64,000 bases of DNA. Origin: Mucilaginibacter_A sp041088075 (lineage in GTDB: Bacteria; Bacteroidota; Bacteroidia; Sphingobacteriales; Sphingobacteriaceae). Below are positions 1-8,714 of the stretch, one piece after another (the first letter of the stretch is position 1; each line of letters starts with the position of its first letter). A model generated the notes under the pieces. The model saw nothing but the letters and a program-made list of their open reading frames with translations, searched no databases and was not told where the DNA came from. Where the stretch lies: the NCBI RefSeq assembly GCF_041088075.1, contig NZ_JBGCVY010000024.1, forward strand, positions 33,383 through 97,382, given 5' to 3'. Both the position numbers and the translations under genes were made by a program.

Positions 1-100
1 AAGCTTGTTTTGGATAAATAAATATTTATAAAGCAACTCTTTCAATTGGCTTATCCGAATTGTAATTGCGGGTTTTTACAAAACTGTTTTCCTAAAAAAA

Positions 101-132
101 ATGCCAGCCTGAACAATTGTTCAGGCTGGCAT
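101..132 (-). terminator. rho-independent terminator of the 166-aa gene / ADH unit
   Basis: A perfect 16-bp-arm palindrome (arm ATGCCAGCCTGAACAA) is flanked on its left by a run of seven A, which is a T run on the minus strand. It lies about 30 bp past the stop of the minus-strand gene at 162-662, so it should end that transcript. Its T tail on the other side is weaker, so plus-strand activity is less certain. Confidence 0.8.
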
Positions 133-161
133 TTTACCTAATAAAAGACTGAAAGGATGAC

Positions 162-662
162 CTAATCCAGTAATGCTTTCTTTCTTTTTTGGTTAAAATA
201 TAAAACCATCCCGGTTAAAACCACGCCGGTGGCAATTTTTGTAACGAAGCTTTTCCGATTAAATTTCCATTCTGCTTTTAAGCCTTTTTCTGCAAAAATA
301 TTTGGGATATGGCCGTGTTTCAAATCGTCTATCATGCCTTCCACCACGTTGATCCTGTCGGCCAGCAACAAAGGCAGCCAGTGGCCGTATTCGTTTTCGC
401 TGAAATTTTTGAAGGCGTAACGACGGATAACGCCGCTTAAACCGGAAGGCGGAACAGAAGTTCCTAACACGGCCGTAAGGTAGGGGCGTTCTTTTGATTT
501 TAGTATTTCTACGGTTACTTTTTGCAACGGCGGCCTCACCCAGTTCAAACGCTGGTGGTCATCGCCGTTGTAGTGTTTCATTGGATAGGTCGGTTCGTTT
601 TTCGGGTCGGCATCTACGCCCCAGCCATTGATATGCGTATAATCTTTTGTTGTGTTTTCCAT
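162..662 (-). CDS. hypothetical protein with C-terminal membrane anchor
   Basis: 166 residues that I do not recognise as a named family. The protein is mostly hydrophilic, with a short C-terminal hydrophobic stretch (about residues 142-156, IATGVVLTGMVLYF) followed by a basic tail, so it is probably anchored with the N-terminal part in the cytoplasm. It starts 12 bp after the stop of the upstream alcohol dehydrogenase gene and the pair ends at a strong terminator, so the two form a transcription unit. Co-expression suggests a role linked to the dehydrogenase, but nothing in the sequence shows an activity. Confidence 0.75.
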   Translation of the reverse strand: MENTTKDYTHINGWGVDADPKNEPTYPMKHYNGDDHQRLNWVRPPLQKVTVEILKSKERPYLTAVLGTSVPPSGLSGVIRRYAFKNFSENEYGHWLPLLLADRINVVEGMIDDLKHGHIPNIFAEKGLKAEWKFNRKSFVTKIATGVVLTGMVLYFNQKRKKALLD

Positions 663-674
663 GATCGTTCTTTT

Positions 675-1829
675 TTATTTTTTGGCAGATGGCGGGATCA
701 AAACTGTTTTGATACAGTTGTCCAATTTTGATGAAAAAATATGGTAAGCATCGGCAACTTCTTCCAAAGGCACGCGATGGGTGATAATCCCTTTTGGGTT
801 TAAACGGCCAGCGCGGATATGCTCGATCAACCTCGGCAGCAAGCGTTTAACAGAAGCTTGGTTAGCCCGAACGGTGAGGCCTTTGTTCAGTACATTACCT
901 ATTGGAACGAGGTTGTCCGTAGGGCCGTAAACGCCGACAACGGAAACAATACCACCTTTTTTAACCGAATTAATTGCCCAATGCAAAGCCGTGGCAGAAC
1001 CGGCCTGCAACATTAATTTTTTGCCGGTAATGGTTTGTAAAGCATCGCCTGTGGCATCGGCGCCTACGCAATCAATACAAACATCGGCTCCAAACCAATC
1101 GGTTGTTTGTTTTACAAACATCACCGGGTCTTCCATTTCTTTGAAATTATAAGCTTCACACTGCGCATATTTTTTAACGAATTCCAGGCGGTAATCCAAA
1201 TGATCAATCACAATCACCCGGCCGACTCCAAAAAGCCAAGCGCATTTTGCCGCTAAAATCCCAACCGGACCGGCGCCAAAAATCACAACTGTGTCGCCGG
1301 TTTTTATGCCGCCCATTTCTGCCGCCTGGTAACCGGTTGGTACAACATCCGTTAATAAAACCGCATCATCGTGGTCCATCCAGTCCGGGATAACCGTTGG
1401 GCCAACATCAGCATAAGGAACGCGCACATACTCTGCCTGCCCGCCATCGTACCCGCCGGCCGTATGCGAATAACCAAAAATCCCGCCCACGGCAGTGGCC
1501 TGAGAATTTGATTCGTGGCAATTGCCGTACAGTTCCTGCTTGCAAAAAGCACATTTTCCGCAGGCCACGTTAAAAGGCACGATCACGTTATCGCCTACTT
1601 TTAAGTTTTGTACCGATGCGCCTATATCTTCCACTACGCCTATAAATTCGTGCCCGAAAGTTGTCCCAACCCGGGTATCCGGCACCAAACCGTGGTACAA
1701 ATGTAAATCAGAACCGCAGATACAAGACCGTGTAACGCGGACAATGGCATCTTCGGGATGCAGGATTTCGGGTAATGGCTTTTGGTCTGCCCGCACCCGC
1801 CGCGGGCCGCGGTAATTCATTGCTAACAT
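675..1829 (-). CDS. zinc-dependent alcohol dehydrogenase (formaldehyde-dehydrogenase-like)
   Basis: 384-residue medium-chain dehydrogenase of the glutathione-dependent formaldehyde dehydrogenase-like branch. Visible signatures are the catalytic-zinc region CICGSDLHLYHG and GHEFIGVVEDIG, the structural-zinc cysteines in CGKCAFCKQELYGNC, and the nucleotide-binding loop GAGPVG near residue 195. It should oxidise an alcohol or aldehyde adduct with NAD(P) in the cytoplasm; the substrate cannot be read. The start is supported by a purine-rich AGAGAGGAAC just upstream on the minus strand. It heads a two-gene unit with the anchored protein downstream. Confidence 0.9.
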   Translation of the reverse strand: MLAMNYRGPRRVRADQKPLPEILHPEDAIVRVTRSCICGSDLHLYHGLVPDTRVGTTFGHEFIGVVEDIGASVQNLKVGDNVIVPFNVACGKCAFCKQELYGNCHESNSQATAVGGIFGYSHTAGGYDGGQAEYVRVPYADVGPTVIPDWMDHDDAVLLTDVVPTGYQAAEMGGIKTGDTVVIFGAGPVGILAAKCAWLFGVGRVIVIDHLDYRLEFVKKYAQCEAYNFKEMEDPVMFVKQTTDWFGADVCIDCVGADATGDALQTITGKKLMLQAGSATALHWAINSVKKGGIVSVVGVYGPTDNLVPIGNVLNKGLTVRANQASVKRLLPRLIEHIRAGRLNPKGIITHRVPLEEVADAYHIFSSKLDNCIKTVLIPPSAKK

Positions 1830-2294
1830 AAATTGTTCCTCTCTTTTTTAAATTGAATTGGTTGTTCGGAAAGTACTCCCCGGTTTATATTAATTATTTT
1901 AATTATTGATGCTGTTTTAAACTTTGCTGTTTTTTGCACAAGGTTTACGTTTTGGCAAAAATCCAGTGTTTAATACAATAATTAAGTTAAATACTTTTAA
2001 ATTAATTTGGTTTGCAATATTTTACCTGAAATGATAAATTAAAAAAGCCCGCTTAGAAAAAGCGGGCAAGTATCGGCACGAAATACTACCTTAAAACGGA
2101 TTTAGTTTTTAATAGCTGATGGGATAGACACTGTTTTCCGCCCAGGTTCAGCCCGTTTTGCTATATGGCACAAATATGACCAATGCTTCTTTTACCACTA
2201 CTTTTTTAACCAAACCTCCTAAAAAAATTTATCCAGTAAAAACAGTATTCATATCAAATATTTGTAAATTTACTTCACCTAAATAAACGTTACC
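1830..2294. other. 465-bp spacer between divergent genes
   Basis: No protein gene seen. It holds the upstream region of the alcohol dehydrogenase, a candidate minus-strand structured RNA (2045-2165), one copy of the dispersed word (A form, 2183-2194) and one B form copy (2237-2248). Confidence 0.6.
2045..2165 (-). ncRNA. candidate structured small RNA with its own terminator
   Basis: On the minus strand, AAAACGG pairs with CCGTTTT (2153-2159 with 2093-2099) and encloses a second helix, GCTGA-ACC-TGGG with CCCA-TCAGC (2141-2152 with 2115-2123). This is followed by a perfect terminator, GCCCGCTT with AAGCGGGC (2047-2067), and six T. There is no gene on that strand to which the terminator could belong, so a stand-alone transcript of about 120 nt is the simplest reading. 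It does not match the signal recognition particle or tmRNA cores that I know. The upstream box CATATTTG resembles the Bacteroidota -7 element with one mismatch. This is inference from structure only. Confidence 0.45.
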
Positions 2295-3554
2295 GTGTTG
2301 GCTTCCTGGTTGCAACGGCATTGGTGCAGATGCTTTTTGTTGTTGGCCGTTTTTTGGCTGATGGAAAAGCCTTTGCCTCTTTATGCCCAGCAAGTTTTTA
2401 CTATTTCGGGCAGGCAAAACAAAGCCGTAGTGCATTTTAAGTTTGTGCGGAATATGCTGGTTGTCCAAGCCAAAATCAATAACCGCGGCCCTTATAATTT
2501 TGTGCTGGATACCGGTTGTGGTTATATGATGATCACCGATCCGCTGCTGGTGGATTCCCTCAACCTCAAATACAAAAAGAAATTAAAAATCACCGGTTTG
2601 GGCGAAGGCGAAGACCTGGACGCCTGGCTGGTTTCGGCACTGCATGTAAAAATAGGGGACATTGAAGCAGATAATGTATCGGCCGCAATTTTGGGCAAAG
2701 ATGTGTTAGAACTTTCCGGTTTTGCCGGCATCCCGATACATGGCTTAATTGGCTACGATTTTTTTAACAGTTTCCCCGTAAAAATCAATTTTGCCGACAG
2801 CACAGTTACTGCTTTTGGCACCAATAAATTGCCCAACTGCAAAAAATGGACTAAAATCCCGTTGCAGATAGAAGGGAAAAAACCTTACCTGTTTGCTAAT
2901 ATCAATTTTGGCCAGGGTTTGGCTTTGCCGTTAAAACTGATTGTTGATCTGGGTGCCGGCCATCCTTTATCTTTAGAAAGCGGCTGGAACAACACTGGCG
3001 GCATGCCCGAAAAATACATTGCGGCAGCCAATTTGGGCGTAGGTTTAAGCGGGCCGGTCAACGGTTATATGAGCCGGGTTGACGTGATGGAGATCGGCAC
3101 CTACAAGTTTAAGCAGGTAATAGCCGCGTTCCCCGATTCGTGCAGCGTAATGGGAAAGCTGGATGCCGTAAAACGCAACGGCAGCATCGGCATTGATTTG
3201 CTGAAACGTTTTGTGATGCTGTTTGATTACCGGCAAGGCTACCTTTACCTCAAGCCCAATTACAATTACAAAGAACCTTTTGAGCATGACATGAGCGGCA
3301 TGGAATATTGTGCGGCAGGGGCGGGTTTAAACCGGATCATTGTTTGTAGGGTAGAGCCAGGTTCGGCGGCAGATTTGCTGGGGATTGAAAAAGACGATGA
3401 GTTGCTGGCCATCAATTTTAAAGCAGTAAGCCACATGAGTTTGCAGGAAGTGGACGATATTTTACGTTCAAAAAACGAGCGGACATTGTTGCTGGAAGTG
3501 CTGCACCACAACATCCAGGCAAAATTACTGCTGACTTTGAAGCGAAGAATTTAA
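2295..3554 (+). CDS. retropepsin-like aspartic protease with C-terminal PDZ domain
   Basis: 419 residues from a GTG start. The start is chosen because it includes a signal peptide (hydrophobic residues 12-22, then AQ at 31-32); an ATG at 2361 would lose it. Two aspartyl-protease half-domains are visible: DTG at 72-74 (FVLDTGCGY) and a degenerate second one, DLG, at 218-220. A PDZ domain follows from about residue 335 (GSAADLLGIEKDDELLAIN). Such proteins are thought to cleave exported substrates in the periplasm. The second motif has L in place of T/S, so activity in single-chain form may depend on dimerisation. A B form word lies 47 bp upstream. Confidence 0.85.
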   Translation: MLASWLQRHWCRCFLLLAVFWLMEKPLPLYAQQVFTISGRQNKAVVHFKFVRNMLVVQAKINNRGPYNFVLDTGCGYMMITDPLLVDSLNLKYKKKLKITGLGEGEDLDAWLVSALHVKIGDIEADNVSAAILGKDVLELSGFAGIPIHGLIGYDFFNSFPVKINFADSTVTAFGTNKLPNCKKWTKIPLQIEGKKPYLFANINFGQGLALPLKLIVDLGAGHPLSLESGWNNTGGMPEKYIAAANLGVGLSGPVNGYMSRVDVMEIGTYKFKQVIAAFPDSCSVMGKLDAVKRNGSIGIDLLKRFVMLFDYRQGYLYLKPNYNYKEPFEHDMSGMEYCAAGAGLNRIIVCRVEPGSAADLLGIEKDDELLAINFKAVSHMSLQEVDDILRSKNERTLLLEVLHHNIQAKLLLTLKRRI

Positions 3555-3567
3555 TGGTTTTACTTTG

Positions 3568-4170
3568 TTAACCCTCAACTTTTTTGGGTTGATTTTGGTC
3601 TAAAACCTCATGTTCAATCCTTTTGTCTGGGACAAGCCACATTATGGCAATGCCCGTATAAATTGCCAGGCTTATTTTGGTGTTGGCAAAGGAAAAACCA
3701 ACGGCTATTACATACAAAAGTACCGAACTTTTGCCTTTCCAGTCTTTGCCAAATGCCTTTGCAAGTTTTGAGTTTTTGCCCGCCTGGCCAATTAATGTTT
3801 TTGCCAAAATAAAATAGGCAACACTATTCATAAACAAAATACTTCCGTAAAGTAAAACCGGCCATTTTGTAAAATTGTTTTCGCCCATCCATTCGGTTGT
3901 AAACGGGATCAAAGACAGCCAAAACAGCAAATGCAAGTTTCCCCAAAGTGCTTTTCCGTTGATTTTATCCACCGCAGATAACATATGGTGATGGTTGTTC
4001 CAGTAAATGCCCACATAAACAAAACTAAGCACATAGCTTAAAAACACCGGCAGTAAAGCAACAAGCGCCTGTATATTATCTTCATGCGGAACCTTTAGTT
4101 CCAAAACCATAATGGTAATGATGATGGCAATTACACCATCGCTAAATGCTTCTAAACGGGTTTTGTGCAT
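3568..4170 (-). CDS. TMEM175-type potassium channel (DUF1211)
   Basis: 200 residues with about six membrane helices. The N-terminus carries the family signature R-x3-F-S-D (RLEAFSDGVIAI, residues 5-16), which lines the pore in TMEM175 channels. Bacterial members have one repeat of six helices and assemble as tetramers passing K+ through a hydrophobic filter. The gene converges with the protease gene upstream (14 bp apart) and has no obvious partner. The family is clear from the motif; the conductance is inferred from the family. Confidence 0.88.
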   Translation of the reverse strand: MHKTRLEAFSDGVIAIIITIMVLELKVPHEDNIQALVALLPVFLSYVLSFVYVGIYWNNHHHMLSAVDKINGKALWGNLHLLFWLSLIPFTTEWMGENNFTKWPVLLYGSILFMNSVAYFILAKTLIGQAGKNSKLAKAFGKDWKGKSSVLLYVIAVGFSFANTKISLAIYTGIAIMWLVPDKRIEHEVLDQNQPKKVEG

Positions 4171-4242
4171 GGATACAGTTTAAGCACAAAAGGTAAAATT
4201 GTTTTTTGTAACATCAAAATTTAAAAACAAGCCAATTAATTG

Positions 4243-4410
4243 ATGCTTCTTTTATGGCATAAAAATAAAGGACATACCCCTGACCCCTCTCGAGAGGGGA
4301 ACCTGCAAACGTCGCCTTTCCAAACGTTGGAAAGATAGCAAGCCATGCTTCCCCTCTCGAGAGGGGCCAGGGGTGTGTCCTTTAAATGAATAATAAAAGT
4401 TTAAACAAGT
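4243..4410 (+). repeat. composite dispersed element, copy 1
   Basis: Begins with ATGCTTCTTTTA (4243-4254) and TAAAAAT. Long inverted arms built round CCCCTCTCGAGAGGGG follow (about 4270-4299 and 4350-4382), and it ends in a GTTTAAACAAG arm near 4399. The same order of parts is seen at 27503-27735, and in reverse at 11902-12072, so these are copies of one family. Confidence 0.8.
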
Positions 4411-4428
4411 TAACAAGCAAATCAGCCG

Positions 4429-4519
4429 ATGCTTCTTTTATGCCTATAAAATCAGTGTCTCTTGTATTGGAAAATAAAGTATTTAAACCTTTTGATTTTT
4501 AGGGCGATAAAAGAAGCAT
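4429..4519. repeat. inverted pair of the 12-base word
   Basis: ATGCTTCTTTTA (4429-4440) faces TAAAAGAAGCAT (4508-4519). The interior contains the usual TAAAA flanks. The 91-bp span is close to the pairs at 34598-34689, 34975-35067 and 40758-40845. Confidence 0.85.
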
Positions 4520-4573
4520 CAACAAAAAGCCGAATAAAATCAAAACTTATCCTAATGTTAAATCAACTTTTTA

Positions 4574-6109
4574 TTAATCTTTAACAGCCAATGTTTCTTT
4601 AATCATGCGCTCAAGCATCTTTTCATTTTCAGCATCAATTCTGAAACCTGAAAATACAATCCGTCCTTTTTGGTCTATTAAATAGTTTGAAGGCGCGCCG
4701 GGTGCTGCTAAATTGCCTTTATCTCTTCCGGGATTATCGTGCAAAGCCATAAAAGTATAGCCGGTTTCTTTTAAAAAAGCAGGTACAGCTTGGTCTTGCG
4801 AAGGCTCCAGGTTTAAACCTAAATAAGCAATATCATTTTTGCTGAATTTTTTTAAAACGGATTCAAAATGCGGAAATTCGGCCCGGCAAGGCCCACAGCC
4901 CGGAAACCAATAAGTTAACAAAACAAGCTTGCCCTGATAGTCTGACAAAGCCGTTTTTCCGCCGGATTGAAAATTCTCCAAAGAAAAATTCGTAGCCTTT
5001 ACCGCCCTGCTGTCCCTGATTTTCCAGATGCTTTTTACCACGCTGTTGCTGTCCATGTCTAATTTGCTGCCATATTTAAACACCGCATCGTGTAAACCTT
5101 CCGTCGGTTCTTTACTGTACAAAACCGCAAGGCTATCAAAAGCCATGTTGGTTTGTTTGGCCGCATCGGCCGCTTCTGCTTTAAACAATACCAGGTATTC
5201 TTTCGCATCTATACCATAACTGCCCGACATAGGGTTATCTAAATCAACTTGGTTTAATAAAGCCAACGCTGTTTTAGGGTCATTTTCGGCCAACGCTTTT
5301 CTGGCCTTTAAAAAAGCATCCGCAACAATTATCCTGTCTTTCCAGATATTACGGTTCCTTTTGCCTTCGATGGCCATGGTTAAGGCAACGTCAAAAGCTT
5401 GGTCGGCATTGGTTTTCAGCAAAAAGTCAACATAGGCCAAAGTGCCACCTAAATACCATTCGGAAAGCGGGTTGGCTTTATGGTTGTACAACTGCTTAAA
5501 ATAAGCAACTTTTTCTGCAGGAACAGAAGAATTAATGGCTAACAAAAACAAAGATTTTATGGCACACTCATTCTCCGGGAACTTCCTCACCACTTCCAAA
5601 GCCAGGGAATCATGGCGTAGTTTATCTGTTTTATCAAAAGATTCAGCATAATCAGTAGCATAATCGGCATTTTTAGGGTCAAGCTGCATGGCTTTGATTA
5701 AATATTCCCGGCGTTTGGTTAAATCGTTGTTTAACCTTGTAGCACTTGCAAGAAGGTACCAAATTTCAGCTTTGTCTGGTTTTAAAATACTTGCCTGTAA
5801 CAGAAACGGCGTTGCTTTTGGGTTTTCATGGTTTACATAATATTGACCAATAGCAAACGGAACAACATAGTTTTTAGGATATTTTGATGTCCAGGTTTTG
5901 TATTGCGCTTCCAGTTGGGGATGGTCATTCATTTTAAAAGCATCAATAAAAGCCTCATGCGCTTCCAAATTGGATGGGTTGGCTTCAACCTTGGCCCGGA
6001 GTTTTTGTATGGCTGCTTCCTGGGCGGTGGTTAGTTTAAAATTGTTTTGGGCTTTTACTTCGAAAGCAAACAAGCTGATTAAAACTAAAATTGCGGTTAT
6101 CCTTTTCAT
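4574..6109 (-). CDS. secreted TPR protein with TlpA-like thioredoxin domain
   Basis: 511 residues. Residues 1-20 form a signal peptide ending AFEVKAQ. Roughly residues 25-330 are helical tetratricopeptide-like repeats (for example PDKAEIWYLLASATRLNNDL, PKNADYATDYAESF). The C-terminal 130 residues are a TlpA/ResA-type thioredoxin fold with the redox pair C405-G-P-C408 in YWFPGCGPC and a cis-proline near 473 (GAPSNYL). It should act as a periplasmic thiol-disulphide reductase tethered to partners through the repeats. It is a single gene on its strand with no cytochrome-maturation genes nearby, so its client is unknown. Confidence 0.88.
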   Translation of the reverse strand: MKRITAILVLISLFAFEVKAQNNFKLTTAQEAAIQKLRAKVEANPSNLEAHEAFIDAFKMNDHPQLEAQYKTWTSKYPKNYVVPFAIGQYYVNHENPKATPFLLQASILKPDKAEIWYLLASATRLNNDLTKRREYLIKAMQLDPKNADYATDYAESFDKTDKLRHDSLALEVVRKFPENECAIKSLFLLAINSSVPAEKVAYFKQLYNHKANPLSEWYLGGTLAYVDFLLKTNADQAFDVALTMAIEGKRNRNIWKDRIIVADAFLKARKALAENDPKTALALLNQVDLDNPMSGSYGIDAKEYLVLFKAEAADAAKQTNMAFDSLAVLYSKEPTEGLHDAVFKYGSKLDMDSNSVVKSIWKIRDSRAVKATNFSLENFQSGGKTALSDYQGKLVLLTYWFPGCGPCRAEFPHFESVLKKFSKNDIAYLGLNLEPSQDQAVPAFLKETGYTFMALHDNPGRDKGNLAAPGAPSNYLIDQKGRIVFSGFRIDAENEKMLERMIKETLAVKD

Positions 6110-6158
6110 AACTAATTTTTTAGGAAAGTTACACTATTAATTTATTTTTCAAACAACA

Positions 6159-6859
6159 ATGCTTCTTTTATCGGCATAAATTTGGTGAATGTTTATCATC
6201 GCTTTAAAAAATCTTTCTTAACTTGTCTTGTTAAAAAACAATCCAATTAGTTTTCCACAATTTTTACATGGTCGAATACGGAGAAGAAGAAACCATAAAA
6301 GTGCCGCGTTTTAATGAGGAAAACGGCTTTTATACCACTACGGAAAGAAGCCGTTTGATGGCCAAAATCAAGGCGAAAAACACGTCGCCGGAGGTTTTAT
6401 TGAGAAAGGCTTTGTGGCAAGCGGGCATCCGTTACCGCCTTTACAACAAACAGCTTCCCGGCAAGCCGGATATTTTGATCCGCAGGTACAAGCTGGTTGT
6501 TTTTATTGATGGCGAGTTTTGGCACGGGTTTGACTGGGAAAATAAGCGCGAAAAAATCAAAACCAACCGCGGTTTCTGGATTGCCAAAATCGAACGGAAC
6601 ATGCAGCGCGACAGGATCAACAAAATCAAACTGGAAGCTTTGGGTTTTAAAGTGATGCGGTTTTGGGAAAAGCAGGTCAAAAAAGAATTGCAAACCTGCC
6701 TCGATCAAATCCAAGATCATATCCATCAATTTAAACCTTAGCACTTCTCAAAAAACTAATTTTCCTGCATAAAATCCGCAATTAATTTTACTGTTGACAA
6801 ACGGGCAGGCAAAGAAAAATCAAAACCAAACACCAAAAAAACAGGCATAAAAGAAGTAT
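6159..6859. repeat. inverted 12-base words flanking the vsr-like gene
   Basis: A plus-oriented copy (6159-6170, followed by TCGGCATAAATTT) and a minus-oriented copy (6848-6859, TAAAAGAAGTAT, preceded by CAGGCA) face each other across the single gene at 6268-6741. This is the arrangement seen in the short inverted pairs, but with a gene inside. A further plus copy lies at 6876-6887. Confidence 0.6.
6268..6741 (+). CDS. vsr: Vsr-like mismatch endonuclease
   Basis: 157 residues. The run TERSRLMAKIKAKNTSPE, then LPGKPDILIRR and VFIDGEFWHG, matches the very-short-patch-repair endonuclease fold; the aspartate in GKPD corresponds to the catalytic Asp. Members nick next to T:G mismatches left by deamination of 5-methylcytosine. 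Two oddities: the zinc-binding cysteines of the E. coli enzyme are missing (FIDGEFWHGF instead of HGCFWH), and no cytosine methyltransferase gene is present in the window. The gene stands alone between inverted copies of the dispersed word, so it may have moved as a cassette. Family call firm; function in this host inferred. Confidence 0.85.
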   Translation: MVEYGEEETIKVPRFNEENGFYTTTERSRLMAKIKAKNTSPEVLLRKALWQAGIRYRLYNKQLPGKPDILIRRYKLVVFIDGEFWHGFDWENKREKIKTNRGFWIAKIERNMQRDRINKIKLEALGFKVMRFWEKQVKKELQTCLDQIQDHIHQFKP

Positions 6860-6946
6860 GGGCAAAAACCGGCCAATGCTTCTTTTAGCACCTAAAAATT
6901 GTTTCTGCCTGACATTTGCCCTAAGCCAATTATCCCGCCAAAAACG

Positions 6947-6954
6947 TATTTTTG
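6947..6954 (+). promoter_or_regulatory. -7 promoter box of trxB
   Basis: TATTTTTG matches the Bacteroidota -7 consensus TAnnTTTG and lies 20 bp before the trxB ATG. No TTG at the ideal 19-bp spacing is seen. Confidence 0.5.
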
Positions 6955-6974
6955 CATAAACTTAAAAACACAAC

Positions 6975-7931
6975 ATGTCGTCAAATACCGAACACGTACA
7001 ATGCCTGATTATTGGTTCTGGCCCTGCCGGTTATACGGCTGCAATTTATGCCGCCCGCGCCGATCTGAAGCCTGTTTTATACACTGGGATGCTTGCTGGC
7101 GGACAGCTAACGCAAACTACCGAAGTGGAGAATTTTCCGGGTTATCCGGATGGCGTGCAGGGGCCGGAAATGATGGAGCATTTTCAAAAACAGGCCGAGC
7201 GTTTTGGTACGGACATCCGTTTTGGTTACGTAAGTTCGGTTGATTTTTCAGGTTCTCCGCATAAAGTGATAGTGGATGAAGTAAAAACGATTTTGGCCGA
7301 TACGGTGGTCATTTCCACCGGTGCTTCTGCCAAATGGCTGGGCCTGGAATCCGAGCAAAAGTACAACGGTTTTGGCGTTTCTGCCTGTGCCGTTTGCGAT
7401 GGCTTCTTTTTTAAAGGCCAGGATGTGGCGATTGTTGGGGCAGGGGACACGGCCGCAGAAGAAGCAACTTATCTGGCCAAGTTGTGCCGCAAAGTTTATA
7501 TGATTGTACGTAAACCCGAGTTTCGTGCTTCTAAAGCCATGGTAAGCCGGGTTTTAAATACGCACAATATCGAAGTCATTTACAGTTCGGAAACACAGGA
7601 AATTGTAGGCAACGGACAAACGGTAGAAGGTGTACGCATCAAAAACACCGACACGCAAGCAGAACGTTTGCTAAATGTTACCGGCTTTTTTGTGGCAATC
7701 GGCCATCACCCAAACACGGATATTTTTAAAGGCTGGATTGATACGGACGAAACCGGTTACATCATCACCAAACCCGGTTCTACCCAAACCAATATCGAAG
7801 GTGTTTTTGCCTGCGGCGATGCCCAGGACAAGGTTTTCCGCCAGGCCATAACCGCAGCCGGCACCGGTTGCATGGCCGCGCTGGAAGCTGAACGTTATCT
7901 GGCGGCTAAAGAGAGTGTTGTTGAAGCGTAG
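6975..7931 (+). CDS. trxB: thioredoxin-disulfide reductase
   Basis: 318 residues, the usual length. It has the FAD-binding GSGPAGYTAAIYAARA at the N-terminus, the redox pair CAVC (in SACAVCDGFFF), the NADPH-binding GAGDTAAEEA, and the C-terminal FAD motif GVFACGDAQD. It reduces thioredoxin with NADPH in the cytoplasm. The middle residue of the CxxC pair is V where many bacterial enzymes have T, a common variant. Single gene with a -7 box just upstream; the following DUF4230 gene is separated by a repeat-rich 104 bp. Confidence 0.95.
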   Translation: MSSNTEHVQCLIIGSGPAGYTAAIYAARADLKPVLYTGMLAGGQLTQTTEVENFPGYPDGVQGPEMMEHFQKQAERFGTDIRFGYVSSVDFSGSPHKVIVDEVKTILADTVVISTGASAKWLGLESEQKYNGFGVSACAVCDGFFFKGQDVAIVGAGDTAAEEATYLAKLCRKVYMIVRKPEFRASKAMVSRVLNTHNIEVIYSSETQEIVGNGQTVEGVRIKNTDTQAERLLNVTGFFVAIGHHPNTDIFKGWIDTDETGYIITKPGSTQTNIEGVFACGDAQDKVFRQAITAAGTGCMAALEAERYLAAKESVVEA

Positions 7932-8022
7932 GAGGTTTGAGGTAAGAGGTTTGAGGCGGAAAGGTAAAAGGTGGAAAGGTAGCCGCCATACTTCCCCCTC
8001 AAGGGGGTCAGGGGGTTTACCA
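7928..8022. repeat. G-rich low-complexity repeat plus partial composite element
   Basis: Degenerate 7-mer units of the type GAGGTTT / AAAGGT run from about 7928 to 7980. They are followed by GGTAGCCGCCATACTTCCCC and a CCCCCTCAAGGGGG palindrome, which matches one half of the composite elements at 4243, 11902 and 27503. A similar G-rich run without the palindrome occurs at 56816-56870. Confidence 0.6.
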
Positions 8023-8035
8023 CCTAAAAATCATT

Positions 8036-8635
8036 ATGGCAAATACAAACACGGCAACCAACAGCATCATCAAAACTTTAATAAGTTGGGTAATCGTGCT
8101 GGGCGTGCTGGCTTTCGGTTATTTCTATTTTAAAGGCAAACTTTTTGCTTCCCGCAAGGAAATGAAAGAAGATGTGATGGTGCAAAAAATCACGTCGATG
8201 GGCAAACTGGAGCTGGTAAAATATTCGATGAAAGATGTGATCGAACAAAAGGAAGTGCGCACCATTTTGCCCGATAAACGCATTTTGTTTGTTGCCGTTG
8301 GCGAAGTTACCGGCTGCATTGATTTAACCAAAGTCCAGAAAAAAGACATTGTTGCGGCAGGCGAAGATTCGATTACCGTGTTTTTGCCGCAGCCGCAAAT
8401 TTGCTATGTGAAATTAGACCACCAGAAATCGCAGGTTTATGATGTTTCCGGAACCTGGTTTCCAACCGATACCAAAGATATGGTCGAAGGCATTTACAAA
8501 ATTGCCGAGCAGCGTTTGCTCAAAAACGCATCGGATATGCAGTTGCTGCAAAAAACAAAGCAAAACGCGCTACTGATTTTTAAACCGCTGCTTGAAAATA
8601 TTTCCGGGAAAAAAGTGGGTGTAATATTTAAGTAA
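8036..8635 (+). CDS. DUF4230 family membrane-anchored protein
   Basis: 199 residues with one N-terminal membrane helix (about residues 13-32, LISWVIVLGVLAFGYFYF). The extracytoplasmic part follows the DUF4230 pattern: an early K-x2-L-x2-V-K-Y (GKLELVKYSMKD), then LFVAVGEVTGCIDLTKV and ITVFLPQPQI. The function of the family is not established. It is downstream of trxB on the same strand but across a repeat, so co-transcription is uncertain. Confidence 0.8.
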   Translation: MANTNTATNSIIKTLISWVIVLGVLAFGYFYFKGKLFASRKEMKEDVMVQKITSMGKLELVKYSMKDVIEQKEVRTILPDKRILFVAVGEVTGCIDLTKVQKKDIVAAGEDSITVFLPQPQICYVKLDHQKSQVYDVSGTWFPTDTKDMVEGIYKIAEQRLLKNASDMQLLQKTKQNALLIFKPLLENISGKKVGVIFK

Positions 8636-8683
8636 CAATCTTCGTGTTTAAACATATACAGTTTTAAAAGACGTTAATTTTTT

Positions 8684-8691
8684 TAGTTTTG
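8684..8691 (+). promoter_or_regulatory. -7 promoter box of the hexosaminidase gene
   Basis: TAGTTTTG fits TAnnTTTG and lies 23 bp before the ATG at 8715. Confidence 0.45.
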
Positions 8692-8714
8692 ATTCTTACG
8701 CTGTTGTTTACTTC

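Larger units (their letters stand above)
4171..4573. other. repeat-filled spacer
   Basis: No gene. It is almost entirely dispersed-repeat DNA: a composite element (4243-4410) and an inverted pair of the 12-base word (4429-4519). Confidence 0.7.

Noticed and set aside
1522..1815. Open frames opposite or across real genes, such as 1522-1815 plus, 14017-14433 plus and 51290-51706 minus
   Set aside because: They overlap well-supported genes in other frames, lack family features and have low-complexity composition.
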